A stretch of DNA of 64,000 nucleotides from the NCBI RefSeq assembly GCF_012849055.1, contig NZ_CP051677.1, positions 3,983,001 to 4,047,000 on the forward strand, read 5' to 3'. Shown piece by piece: positions 46,300 through 54,803 of the stretch. A program made the translations under genes and the position numbers. The stretch's first letter is position 1; each line of letters starts with the position of its first letter. A model generated the notes under the pieces. That model worked only from the letters and a program-made list of their open reading frames with translations, made no database searches and was not told where the DNA came from. The DNA is from Spirosoma rhododendri (GTDB lineage: Bacteria; Bacteroidota; Bacteroidia; Cytophagales; Spirosomataceae).

Positions 46300-46719
46300 T
46301 TACAATAAATTCAGCGAAACAAGCACGGAAAGAAACTGGTAACAGCCAGTGCTGAGCGTGCTAAACTCGTCGCTTAGTCGATGCATGCTGAGGTCAAGGC
46401 CCGTGTAAAAGCCAGCATGTGGTTCGGCGCAGATCGGGTGCTCGGTAGGGAAACAGGCGGAGCCCGAACAAATCATGTCGAGACGAAGTCGGCGCAACTG
46501 ACTCTTCAGCCTGTTGAATCGGGTCACGTACTGAATCGCCCGGGGGCGGAGCCGGGACGAGTTATGCTGCGCCAGCAGATCAGTCAGCAGGCTAACTAAC
46601 TGGTTGATGTCCTGCTCGTGTTTCATCAGCGCCTGGTTCCACTGCTGGTGCTGTGTGCGGCAATTGATCAGCATATTTGCGTCTTCGTCAAAGGGGAGTG
46701 CGGTTTGTGAATCGGTCAT
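46300..46719 (-). CDS. Hypothetical protein
   Basis: 139 residues, no family recognised. An acidic start (MTDSQTALPFDEDANMLINC) leads into a helical, probably coiled-coil-prone core (QWNQALMKHEQDINQLVSLL, RFNRLKSQLRRLRLDMIC) with four cysteines. Composition fits a real protein. It is on its own strand between two plus-strand genes. Confidence 0.6.
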   Translation of the reverse strand: MTDSQTALPFDEDANMLINCRTQHQQWNQALMKHEQDINQLVSLLTDLLAQHNSSRLRPRAIQYVTRFNRLKSQLRRLRLDMICSGSACFPTEHPICAEPHAGFYTGLDLSMHRLSDEFSTLSTGCYQFLSVLVSLNLL

Positions 46720-46898
46720 GTCGAAAAGTGGTTGGTCTATGCGTTGGGATAAAAATAAAGTCGTGTTGTTACCCTGTCGTTGATCGGGGGTAGGCCGTCG
46801 ACTGATATCTGTCAGGCAAACGGCTGACGAGCGGCAGGCTGGCTATGGCCGGAATCGCTCAATTTTGGGGGCTGAACAGGTAAGCCTTTGGCGAGCGT

Positions 46899-47174
46899 TT
46901 ACGCCCCGATAGTCCCCTCGTGCCGAAACAGTTCGATGCCCCGCTGAACCAGTACGATTGTGGGGAAACGGGTGACGCTGAAGCAGCCGACAACGGCCGG
47001 ATGCTGGCTGGCGTCGATGTATAGGACCCGCACGGATAGCCCCGGCTGGCGTTTCAGGTGGTCGGTGAGCTGCGTTTGCTGGCGCTGCACCTCGTCGGTT
47101 GCCGCTGGTGTGACGAAAACCAGCAGCACTGCCGAATTGAAACCAGAAAGAGCGGGCGGGGATGAGTAGGGCAT
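46899..47174 (-). CDS. Small thioredoxin-fold protein without CxxC
   Basis: 91 residues covering one thioredoxin-like domain. SAVLLVFVTPAATDEVQRQQ supplies strand and helix 1, VRVLYIDASQHPAVVGCFSV the central strand, and TRFPTIVLVQRGIELFRHEG the cis-proline segment and following hairpin typical of thioredoxins. The CxxC position is replaced by TPAATDE, so it cannot be a disulfide reductase; the single Cys lies near residue 64. A chaperone or binding role is possible. Confidence 0.6.
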   Translation of the reverse strand: MPYSSPPALSGFNSAVLLVFVTPAATDEVQRQQTQLTDHLKRQPGLSVRVLYIDASQHPAVVGCFSVTRFPTIVLVQRGIELFRHEGTIGA

Positions 47175-47329
47175 AAACGGCTGGTCAGAATCAGTTGTAA
47201 AATTGACGGGTTGGCCGCGCGGGTCGTCTGACCGCCGTCATCCCCGTGGCTGATTTTCGACAGATGGCCCCGTTGCCGCAAAAAGAAACCGGTTAGCAGG
47301 ACGGTTCGCCCCGATCGACCGTCTACATA

Positions 47330-48940
47330 ATGATGTCAACAAACTCCGCTACGCCCGTTCTGACGGCTCTGCTTGCCGAACCGGGCGACGATTTTATTGG
47401 TCTGTTCGATCCCGGTGCCGGGCAGTTTACCCGCGTCAATGCCGCCGGGGCCCTGATGCTGGGCTTCGCGACCGAAGCTGATTTGCTGACGCAGCTGAAT
47501 CAGGCTAACCCGTCAGCGGGACTCGTGTCGGCCGTTATGCAAATTGCCCGGCCGGGGCTGACCCAGCTGCCGCAGGGTACCGAAGTTGAACTGGTCCACC
47601 GCGACGGAACGCAGTTTCACGCCCGGCTGACGGTGACGAACATCCCTGAAAACAACCACGATATCTGGCTGGTGCGACTGCGAAATCTGGGGCGGCTGTA
47701 TCAGGCTGAGCGGGCGTTGCAGCAAAGTCTGCTGCGCTACGAAGCGGTATTTACGAATGCCACCATCGGCATTATCGTCGCCAATCAGGCCGGGCAGATC
47801 GTGTCGGCCAACCAGCTTGCCCGGCACCTGTTCGGCTACCCCGACAACGAACTCGTTGGCCTGTCGATCGATCAGCTCGTACCGACCAACGTCGGTCGGT
47901 GTCACAAGGAGCTGCGGCAGTCGTTCAACGCCAACCCACAGGTGCGGGCAATGGGGCACAACCGCGACCTGCACGCCCGGCGCAGGGATGGATCAGTGTT
48001 TCCGGTCGAAGTCAGCCTCAGCTATTTCAAGAAAGACGATCAGCTATACGCCGTCGCGTACATCATCGACATCACATTCAAGAAAGAAGCCGAAAGCCAG
48101 CTGCTGACCCACCGCGACCGGATCGAAAGGCTCAACGCCGAACTCGAACAGAAGGTGATCGACCGGACCCACGCCCTCATGACGACGCTCGAACAGCTGG
48201 AACAATCGAAAGACGAACTGGCGAAAGCATTGTCGGCCGAGCGCAGGCTGGGCGAACTGAAATCCCGCTTTGTCTCAATGGCGTCGCACGAGTTTCGCAC
48301 CCCGCTGACCACCGTGCTGACGTCGGCGACGCTGATCGAAAAGTACCCTGGCCTCGATCAGCAGGACAAACGGCAGAAGCACATTCAGCGCATCCGGGCG
48401 TCGGTCGACCATCTCAACGACATTCTCGAAGAATTTTTGTCGGTTGGTCGGCTGGAGGAAGGCAACATTGACGTACGGCCGGTGCGCGTTGAACTGGCCC
48501 GGCTCGTCGACGAAGTTATTGGCGATATGCAGGCCCTGCGTAAGCCCGATCAGGTAATTCAGACGGAGATGCACGGCCCGGACTGGATATGGCTCGACGC
48601 GTCGCTGCTGCGTAAGGTGATTGTTAATCTGCTGTCCAACGCGATCAAGTATTCGGATGCCGGTTCGGTGATCTGGGTACGGGCAAGCTGGCAGCACGGG
48701 CAGCTACAGCTGTCGGTTATCGATCAGGGCGTGGGTATCGCCCCGGCCGATCAGGCACATCTGTTTGAATGGTTTTACCGGGCCAAAAACGCGGGCAACG
48801 TACCCGGCACGGGGCTCGGCCTGCACATCGTCGGTCGTTACGTCGACCTGATGGGTGGGCGCGTAAGCCTGCACAGTGAATTGAATCGGGGCACAACCGT
48901 CTCGCTGACTCTCCCTTATGAAGAATATCCTGCTGATTGA
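47330..48940 (+). CDS. PAS-domain sensor histidine kinase (soluble)
   Basis: 536 residues with no transmembrane segment. A first PAS-like domain covers about 15-125, then a second PAS (about 135-255, FTNATIGIIVANQAGQIVSA, MGHNRDLHARRRDGSVFPVE), a coiled-coil linker, DHp with His320 in SMASHEFRTPLTTVLTSATL and a full HATPase (NLLSNAIKYSDAG, GTGLGLHIVGRYV). It is a cytoplasmic sensor, perhaps of a ligand or redox signal. Its last 23 bases overlap the next gene, a receiver-CRP regulator, so the two are a coupled two-component pair. Confidence 0.92.
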   Translation: MMSTNSATPVLTALLAEPGDDFIGLFDPGAGQFTRVNAAGALMLGFATEADLLTQLNQANPSAGLVSAVMQIARPGLTQLPQGTEVELVHRDGTQFHARLTVTNIPENNHDIWLVRLRNLGRLYQAERALQQSLLRYEAVFTNATIGIIVANQAGQIVSANQLARHLFGYPDNELVGLSIDQLVPTNVGRCHKELRQSFNANPQVRAMGHNRDLHARRRDGSVFPVEVSLSYFKKDDQLYAVAYIIDITFKKEAESQLLTHRDRIERLNAELEQKVIDRTHALMTTLEQLEQSKDELAKALSAERRLGELKSRFVSMASHEFRTPLTTVLTSATLIEKYPGLDQQDKRQKHIQRIRASVDHLNDILEEFLSVGRLEEGNIDVRPVRVELARLVDEVIGDMQALRKPDQVIQTEMHGPDWIWLDASLLRKVIVNLLSNAIKYSDAGSVIWVRASWQHGQLQLSVIDQGVGIAPADQAHLFEWFYRAKNAGNVPGTGLGLHIVGRYVDLMGGRVSLHSELNRGTTVSLTLPYEEYPAD

Positions 48941-49982
48941 AGACAACGACGGTATCCGTGAGAACACCGCCGAAATTCTGGAACTGACGGGCTACCACGT
49001 CCTGACGGCCGAAAACGGGAAAGTGGGTATCGAAAAAGCACTCGAAACCCGGCCCGACCTGATTATCTGCGATATTATGATGCCGGTGCTGGACGGCTAC
49101 GGGGTGCTGCACATCGTCAATAAAAATCCGCAACTGGCCGGGATTCCGTTCATTTTCCTGACGGCAAAAACCGAGCGGACCGACTTTCGGCGGGGTATGG
49201 AGCTGGGAGCTGACGATTACCTGACCAAACCGTTCGACGAAAGCGAACTGCTCAGTGCGATCGAAGGGCGGCTGAAACGGTTGGAGCAGATGAGCGGTCC
49301 GGGCGCTGCGGAGTTGAACCCGTCGGCGGCTGGTCGGCCATCGGCCCCGAACGCCGTAGGGCACATCAGCGCTCTCACTGACCTGATTGCCGATCGGAAG
49401 GTGCACACCGTTCGGCGGAAGCAGTACATCTACACCGAAGGCGACGACCCCACCCGGCTGTATTTTCTCAAGGCGGGCAACGTCAAAACGGTACGCGCCA
49501 GCCCCGACGGCAAGGAACTGATTACGGCTTTGTACGGGCCCGGCGACTTTTTTGGTTATGTACCCCTGCTCGAAAACACCCCCTACACCGACTCCGCCGT
49601 CGCCCTCGAAGCCAGCGAACTCGTCTACATCCCCGAAGACGAGTTTCTGCCACTAGTGACCGATCCGCGTGTGGGTCAGCCACTGCTTCGACTGCTGGCC
49701 GGGCACATCAGCGAGCGCGAGACGCAACTGGTAAGCATGGCCTACAACTCACTGCGCCGGCGCGTAGCCGATACGCTGTTACGGCTGCATCACGTTTCCG
49801 GTGATGCGCCGTCAGCTGGCCTGATTCAGCTATCGCGCGACGATCTGGCCTCGGTCGTGGGTACGGCTACCGAGTCACTAATCCGGATTCTAAGCGAATT
49901 CCGGCAAGACGGCCTTATCGAGCAGACCGGCGGAGCGATTCACGTTCTCCAGCCAGATAAGCTACGCCAGACCCACTGGTAA
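48918..49982 (+). CDS. Receiver domain fused to CRP/FNR-type cNMP-binding and HTH regulator
   Basis: 354 residues. A receiver domain occupies 1-120 (MKNILLIEDNDGIREN, phospho-Asp52 in LIICDIMMPV, Lys in YLTKPFDESELL). A linker is followed by a cyclic-nucleotide-binding-like beta-roll (about 155-270: YIYTEGDDPTRLYFLKAGNV, GPGDFFGYVPLLENTPYTDS). A CRP-type winged helix (about 275-345) has LSRDDLASVVGTATESLIRI. Thus phosphorylation from the overlapping histidine kinase would control a CRP-like activator, an unusual combination. The cNMP pocket residues are not clearly those of true cAMP binders. Confidence 0.92.
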   Translation: MKNILLIEDNDGIRENTAEILELTGYHVLTAENGKVGIEKALETRPDLIICDIMMPVLDGYGVLHIVNKNPQLAGIPFIFLTAKTERTDFRRGMELGADDYLTKPFDESELLSAIEGRLKRLEQMSGPGAAELNPSAAGRPSAPNAVGHISALTDLIADRKVHTVRRKQYIYTEGDDPTRLYFLKAGNVKTVRASPDGKELITALYGPGDFFGYVPLLENTPYTDSAVALEASELVYIPEDEFLPLVTDPRVGQPLLRLLAGHISERETQLVSMAYNSLRRRVADTLLRLHHVSGDAPSAGLIQLSRDDLASVVGTATESLIRILSEFRQDGLIEQTGGAIHVLQPDKLRQTHW

Positions 49983-49984
49983 GG

Positions 49985-50128
49985 TCAGGCGGGTGCCGTG
50001 TAGTCGCGGTCTTCCACCAGATTATCGACGTCGCCGTCTTCATCAGCCAGCAGATCGTCGTGAACGACGTTATCGGTTTCCGGTTCGTTTACTTCGTCTT
50101 TTTCTGGGTCCTGATTTGTGTCTGTCAT
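49985..50128 (-). CDS. Small acidic hypothetical protein (47 residues)
   Basis: ATG at 50128, stop at 49985, encoding MTDTNQDPEKDEVNEPETDN followed by a strongly acidic VVHDDLLADEDGDVDNLVED and a short end. High Asp/Glu content and an uninterrupted frame of GC-rich codons suggest a real gene. It ends 3 bases from the stop of the convergent regulator. No family recognised; it may be disordered. Confidence 0.55.
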   Translation of the reverse strand: MTDTNQDPEKDEVNEPETDNVVHDDLLADEDGDVDNLVEDRDYTAPA

Positions 50129-50441
50129 GGCTTGTGTGTTTTGAACTGTGATGTCCTGAACCGTGATGTCCTGAACTGTGATTCGTTTGATTGCTTTGAT
50201 GGGCTGTGATTAAAGAGAAATCAGGGTAATCCAGAAATCATCGTCAATCATAGTTCAAGATTATGGACTATGATTGCCTTTTTTAATCAGGGTAATCAAC
50301 TAATCAGACGAATCATGGTTCAGAAATCTTGAACCGCCGGGCGGCCCCGTGTGATTCGTCTGATTTCACTGATAGACTGCGATTCAAAAAAATCAGCGCA
50401 ATCATCTAATCATAAGAATCACAGTTCAAAAAAATCACAGT
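50129..50441. repeat. Second AATCAGGGTAATC-family repeat region
   Basis: Made of CTGTGATTCGTTTGATTGC, AATCAGGGTAATCAACTAATC, AATCATGGTTC and related words in both orientations. The 29 bases at 50328-50356 are identical to 43235-43263. No coding content. It lies between the small acidic gene and the YjbQ gene. Confidence 0.85.
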
Positions 50442-50861
50442 TCACCCCCACGCCGTTACCACCAGCGTGCGACGGCCGCCGTGGTCGCGGTGCTCGCCGA
50501 GGTAGATACCCTGCCAGGTGCCGAGATTAAGCTGTCCGTTGGTGATCGGTATCGTGACGGCATGACCCAGTAGGGCCGCTTTCAGGTGCGCGGGCATGTC
50601 GTCGGGGCCTTCGTAATTGTGTTTGAAATATGGTGCGTTCTCCGGTACGGTGCGGTTGAAAAAGCTTTCAAAATCCTGCCGTACAGTCGGATCGGCATTC
50701 TCGTTGATGCTCAGACTGGCCGACGTATGCTGGATAAATACGTGCAGCACCCCGGCCTGAATCTGGTAGAGGTCGGCGAATTCGCGTTCGATAATTCGGG
50801 TAATCAGGTGGAAGCCGCGCGGAAAAGCAGGCAGTTGAATCGTTTGCTGGTATACAGCCAT
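50442..50861 (-). CDS. YjbQ family protein (UPF0047)
   Basis: 139 residues. Conserved segments: ILRVFIQHTSASLSINENAD-like LHVFIQHTSASLSINENAD (about 40-58) with the active-site His, HMPAHLKAALLGHAVTIPI-like PAHLKAALLGHAVTIPI, and NLGTWQGIYLGEHRDHGGRR. The family is annotated as secondary thiamine-phosphate synthase from complementation evidence in E. coli; the true physiological role is uncertain. It has no obvious operon partner. Confidence 0.9.
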   Translation of the reverse strand: MAVYQQTIQLPAFPRGFHLITRIIEREFADLYQIQAGVLHVFIQHTSASLSINENADPTVRQDFESFFNRTVPENAPYFKHNYEGPDDMPAHLKAALLGHAVTIPITNGQLNLGTWQGIYLGEHRDHGGRRTLVVTAWG

Positions 50862-51037
50862 AAACGGAAAAGTTACACTGAAAAGGTTGATTATCAGTAA
50901 AATGCCGCTTAGTTAATTACGAAGACAGACGCCTGAAAAAATGCCGAATATCGTTGCGTAATCGAACCGGGCAACGGTGGAAACTACGTTGGTCGGGTAC
51001 GTGATCAAATCAGTTAGCTTCTAAACCACCAACTGCC

Positions 51038-51922
51038 ATGAACCGTTTACTAATCCTCCTCCTGCTGGGGTCGCTGTCGGGTTGCATCGACCACCAAACC
51101 CCGCCCAACCCGACGCCCGAACGGCTACGCCCCAAAACGCTCACGCTGGTACTGCCGAATAATCTTGCCAAAGTAAGTACGCTCACTTACGACAGTCAGG
51201 GCGCAATCCGTACGATTCGCACATACCAGACTCCCGACAGTACGGTAGCCGAAACTGAACTCAGCACCTTAGACTACGATAACCAGAACCGGCTGACTCA
51301 GCTGCGCCGGGAGGTGACCCGCTACCCGCGCGGAAGCCAGCCCAACGCCGTCGAGGTATACCAGTTGTCGTATACGACGGGCAATCAGCTGGGTGGAATT
51401 TCGTACGCCAACGGCTTCTCATTGGGTTACAACTACGGGGCAACGGGCAACCAGCCTGTTTCCACCCGGCGAAACTTCTCAACCGGTGGCCTTATCATCA
51501 CCGGTGGCGACAGCTTTACGTTTACGGGGAGCAACCTGACAACGTACAATACCGCCATCAGCATTGCCGGACATGGCGGACCCGGTAGCCCCCTTAGTGG
51601 GCCTACGACGACGTTTACGTACGACAATCGCACGAATCCGTTCTTCGGCAGCTACATTATTCCGAGGCCATACCCCGCCGGTTTCGTAAACCTGACGTTC
51701 GGGGTCAGAATGGTCGATACGTACTTTGGTGGTATCGACAATGTGCTCAACCTCAGCGCGAACAACGTGCTGTCGGCGGTGTCGAATTCCGGCACGACCG
51801 AAACATATCAGTACCAATACAACACGGCGGGACTGCCTACGCTGCGGACCAAAACGACAGCCGACAATGCCGGTGGCAGCAGCACCACCGAAACGCTGAA
51901 AATCGATTACGAAACGTATTGA
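51038..51922 (+). CDS. Putative lipoprotein with YD-like repeat strands
   Basis: 294 residues. The signal peptide ends in LSGC (Cys16) and continues IDHQTPPNP, so it is a lipoprotein. The mature part is beta-rich with repeated LTYDSQGAIRTIRTYQT, LDYDNQNRLTQLRRE, LSYTTGNQLGGISYANGFSL, FTYDNRTNPF and YQYNTAGLPTLRTKTTADNA, similar to RHS/YD-type extracellular repeats common in Bacteroidota lipoproteins. Likely at the cell surface; function unknown. Confidence 0.72.
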   Translation: MNRLLILLLLGSLSGCIDHQTPPNPTPERLRPKTLTLVLPNNLAKVSTLTYDSQGAIRTIRTYQTPDSTVAETELSTLDYDNQNRLTQLRREVTRYPRGSQPNAVEVYQLSYTTGNQLGGISYANGFSLGYNYGATGNQPVSTRRNFSTGGLIITGGDSFTFTGSNLTTYNTAISIAGHGGPGSPLSGPTTTFTYDNRTNPFFGSYIIPRPYPAGFVNLTFGVRMVDTYFGGIDNVLNLSANNVLSAVSNSGTTETYQYQYNTAGLPTLRTKTTADNAGGSSTTETLKIDYETY

Positions 51923-51970
51923 TGAGGTAGTCGCTGACGACTGCGGCCGGATTGTGTAGCCCCGTGTTGG

Positions 51971-52561
51971 TTACAGAATCCGGTCGTTGTTTTCGCTGAC
52001 GAACGCGCCCCAGGCTCCCTTCTTGGTCTTTTTGTTCGAGACCAGCGGGATGGCGTTTTCGTGGAAATGATGGCAGACCGCAATCGCCAGGGCGTCGGTG
52101 GCATCGAAGAATTTGGGGTGAAGGTCTTCCTTCAGCAGGTGCCCAACCATGTGCGACACCTGATCTTTGGTGGCGTTGCCGTTGCCCGTCACCGACTGCT
52201 TGATGCGCCGGGGGGCATACTCAACAATGGGTATGTTGCGCGACAGTGCAGCCGCCATAACCACACCCTGCGCCCGGCCCAGCTTCAGCATAGCCTGCAC
52301 GTTTTTGCCGAAAAATGGGTCTTCGATCGCCATCTCGTCGGGGTGGTATTCGTCGATCAGCCGCAGGATGGTGTCGAACAGCTTCTGGAGCTTCAGCTGG
52401 TAGGTGCTATATTTGTTCAGTTCAACAACGCCGTACTGAATCATACGCATCACCCCGCCTTTGACCGAAATAATCCCGTACCCGGCGATCTGTGTGCCGG
52501 GGTCTATTCCCAGAATAATCTTTTCGGGAGTGACAGGGGCTGCTTTTGGATCGACGCGCAT
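51971..52561 (-). CDS. ruvC: Crossover junction endodeoxyribonuclease RuvC
   Basis: 196 residues. RuvC resolves Holliday junctions with RuvAB by cutting symmetrically across the junction. The acidic tetrad is visible: Asp in ILGIDPGTQIAGYG (about residue 20), Glu in MAIEDPFFGKNVQAMLKL (about 80), and the paired acids in FFDATDALAIAVCHHF near 155. The C-terminal KKTKKGAWGAFVSENN is a lineage-specific tail. It is divergent from the membrane protein gene with only 14 bases between the starts. Confidence 0.95.
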   Translation of the reverse strand: MRVDPKAAPVTPEKIILGIDPGTQIAGYGIISVKGGVMRMIQYGVVELNKYSTYQLKLQKLFDTILRLIDEYHPDEMAIEDPFFGKNVQAMLKLGRAQGVVMAAALSRNIPIVEYAPRRIKQSVTGNGNATKDQVSHMVGHLLKEDLHPKFFDATDALAIAVCHHFHENAIPLVSNKKTKKGAWGAFVSENNDRIL

Positions 52562-52575
52562 TGGTACTTCGTTGA

Positions 52576-53574
52576 GTGTTTCTGCAAAGTAACGTATTCG
52601 ACCCAGTTTTGTCGTTTAATCTGTCAAAGAAAATCCAGTTCTGGCTCAAACTAGCCACGTTTTGTTTGCTGCTGGCATACATCGGCTACGTCCTGCTGCG
52701 GCAACCGTTCGATTGGGCGCAGGTACAGACGCAGTTCCGGACCGTGCGGCATCCCGAACGATGGGCCGCGCTGCTGCTCCTGCTCGCACCCGTCAACTGG
52801 GGCCTCGAAGCCCTGAAATGGCAACTTCTGATCCGCCGGGTCGAACCCATATCCTTCGCCGACGCGTACCGGGCCGTACTGGCCGGCATGACGCTGAGTT
52901 TTGCCCTGCCCGCTCAGGTGGGCGATGTGGCGGGGCGGGTGCTGTCGCTGCGGTCGGCGGGGCGGGGGGCAGCCGTGGGCGCGTCGATGGTGGCGGGCGG
53001 CATGCAGACCTATGTTACGCTGGTGCTCGGAGCCGGAGCCCTGGCCTGGCACCTGCACCAGGTTCCCGACCGGCAAACCCCGGCGGGCTGGTGGCTGCTG
53101 GCGACAGCGGCCGGGCTGTCGGGGCTGGGCGTTGTGTTTGGCCTATGGCGGCAGCGGGTGCTCAACCGGCTGGCCCGCTGGCGTCGGGTGCGCCGATTTG
53201 CCCCCTACTGGACCGTAGCCGGTGAGTACACCGACGCTGAAATCGGCCTGGGGCTGGGCGTGGCTACGCTGCGGTACGGTATCTTTGCGTGTCAGTTTTA
53301 CGTCGCCCTGCGGCTGGTTGGTATTCAGGCTCCGGCTGATGAACTGCTGGCGGGCATCGGGCTGATCTACCTGCTGAAAAATCTGGTGCCGCCCATCAAT
53401 GTCGTGAGTGATCTGGGCGTTCGTGAAGCGGCCGCGCTCTGGGTCTTTGCTCCGCTCGGCCTGCTGGCTCCCGTGGTGCTGACGGCTACGCTGACGCTCT
53501 GGCTGGTCAACGTCCTGACGCCCGTACTGATCGGGCTTGTCTGGGTGTGGCGGCTTAATCTCGTAACTGAATGA
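52576..53574 (+). CDS. Lysylphosphatidylglycerol-synthase-type membrane protein (UPF0104)
   Basis: 332 residues with about eight hydrophobic helices, e.g. TFCLLLAYIGYVLLRQ, AALLLLLAPVNWGLEALKWQ, LLATAAGLSGLGVVFGL and LLAPVVLTATLTLWLVNVL. The FADAYRAVLAGMTLSFALPA and DVAGRVLSLR segments are typical of the UPF0104 fold, members of which transport or flip lipids. The start is GTG, 14 bases from ruvC's start on the other strand, so it is uncertain; the family's N-terminal helix begins within the next 30 codons. Its stop overlaps the next gene (ATGA). Confidence 0.82.
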   Translation: MFLQSNVFDPVLSFNLSKKIQFWLKLATFCLLLAYIGYVLLRQPFDWAQVQTQFRTVRHPERWAALLLLLAPVNWGLEALKWQLLIRRVEPISFADAYRAVLAGMTLSFALPAQVGDVAGRVLSLRSAGRGAAVGASMVAGGMQTYVTLVLGAGALAWHLHQVPDRQTPAGWWLLATAAGLSGLGVVFGLWRQRVLNRLARWRRVRRFAPYWTVAGEYTDAEIGLGLGVATLRYGIFACQFYVALRLVGIQAPADELLAGIGLIYLLKNLVPPINVVSDLGVREAAALWVFAPLGLLAPVVLTATLTLWLVNVLTPVLIGLVWVWRLNLVTE

Positions 53575-54692
53575 TCTTTTTTTTGCTGAGTATCAGTGCG
53601 CTGTACGCCCTGTTTACCCTCGTGCTCTGGTTGACCTGGCTGCGCATGCCGATCACGAAACCAGCGGCCAGCCAGCCAAACGGTCCCTCGATTACCGTGA
53701 TCGTGCCGGTGCGCAACGAAGCCGCTACCATCAGCGCGTTGCTGGGCGATCTGGCCCGACAGACGTACCCCGCTTTCGACGTAATTATCGCCGATGATTT
53801 CTCTACCGACGATACGCGGCTGCTGGTACGGCAGGCTATGTTTGGCTTCCGACACCCGCTGCACCTGCTTTCGCTGACCGACGAACCGACTGCGTCGCCC
53901 AAGAAGCGGGCGATCCGGCAAAGCATCGAGCAGGCGCGGGGCGATTTGATCGTAACGACCGATGGCGACTGCCGCGTTGGCCCCGACTGGCTGGCGACCT
54001 TCGCTACGGCCTATCAGCAGACCGGAGCGAAGCTGTTGTCGGGCCCGGTGACGTTTACCCCCGAACGTACGCTGACCGATCACCTGCAAACCGTCGAGTT
54101 TGCTAGTCTGATCGGGTCGGGGGCGACGACGATGGCAATGGGTAGGCCAACGATGTGCAACGGAGCCAACCTTTGCTACGAAAAGCGGGTCTTCGAGGAG
54201 GTCGGGGGCTTTGCCGGTGTCGACCATCTGGCTTCGGGCGACGACGAGTTGCTGATGCACAAAATTGCCCGGCGGTACCCAAACGGGGTTCGGTTTGTGA
54301 AAGCGGCCTCAGCGATTGTGCAGACAGGGCCGCACCGAAACTGGGGGGCGTTTTACCAGCAACGCAGGCGGTGGGCGAGCAAGTGGCGGGCCTACGAATC
54401 GTACGGACCAACTGCGCTGGCTGTGTTTATTTTTCTGAGCAACCTGGCCCCGGTGCTCGTATTTTTAGGTTGGCTGCTCGGATTTTTAAACGTTTCAGTA
54501 CTACTGCTGGTTGTCGGATTGAAGGCCCTGCCGGAGTTTTTGTTTTTACGACAGGTTCTTGTTTTTTTACAAAAAAAATCGTCGGTCCGGGCCATCCCGA
54601 TTACTCAGCTGGTTTATCCGTTTTACGTTATCTTTTTCGGATTGGCCGCGCAGGGAAAAGGGTACCGCTGGAAAGGCCGGAAGCTTGAATAG
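53571..54692 (+). CDS. Glycosyltransferase family 2, membrane-anchored
   Basis: 373 residues. An N-terminal membrane helix (about 1-22) precedes a GT-A domain: SITVIVPVRNEAATISALLG, VIIADDFSTDDTRLLV, VTTDGDCRVGPDWLATF (DxD-like) and FYQQRRRWASKWRAY (QxxRW motif). Two or three C-terminal helices follow. It resembles the beta-glycan/cellulose-type or ceramide-type GT2 enzymes. It overlaps the upstream UPF0104-type gene by four bases, so the two are coupled: a putative lipid flippase plus glycosyltransferase. Downstream lies the polysaccharide deacetylase. Confidence 0.9.
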   Translation: MIFFLLSISALYALFTLVLWLTWLRMPITKPAASQPNGPSITVIVPVRNEAATISALLGDLARQTYPAFDVIIADDFSTDDTRLLVRQAMFGFRHPLHLLSLTDEPTASPKKRAIRQSIEQARGDLIVTTDGDCRVGPDWLATFATAYQQTGAKLLSGPVTFTPERTLTDHLQTVEFASLIGSGATTMAMGRPTMCNGANLCYEKRVFEEVGGFAGVDHLASGDDELLMHKIARRYPNGVRFVKAASAIVQTGPHRNWGAFYQQRRRWASKWRAYESYGPTALAVFIFLSNLAPVLVFLGWLLGFLNVSVLLLVVGLKALPEFLFLRQVLVFLQKKSSVRAIPITQLVYPFYVIFFGLAAQGKGYRWKGRKLE

Positions 54693-54799
54693 GGTTCAAG
54701 GTTTATAGTTTAACGTATAAGGTTGACAATGCAACAGATTGTACGGTCGCCGTGTATGTGAATCATGAACCTTAACCGTTAAACTGTAAACCTAAAACC
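54693..54799. repeat. TTTAAGGTT-type palindromic intergenic repeat
   Basis: GGGTTCAAGGTTTATAGTTTAA on the left (first 20 shown in part) pairs with TTAACCGTTAAACTGTAAACC-like words on the right. It fills the gap between the GT2 and polysaccharide deacetylase genes. Same family as 9801 and 35313. Confidence 0.55.
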
Positions 54800-54803
54800 A
54801 ACC

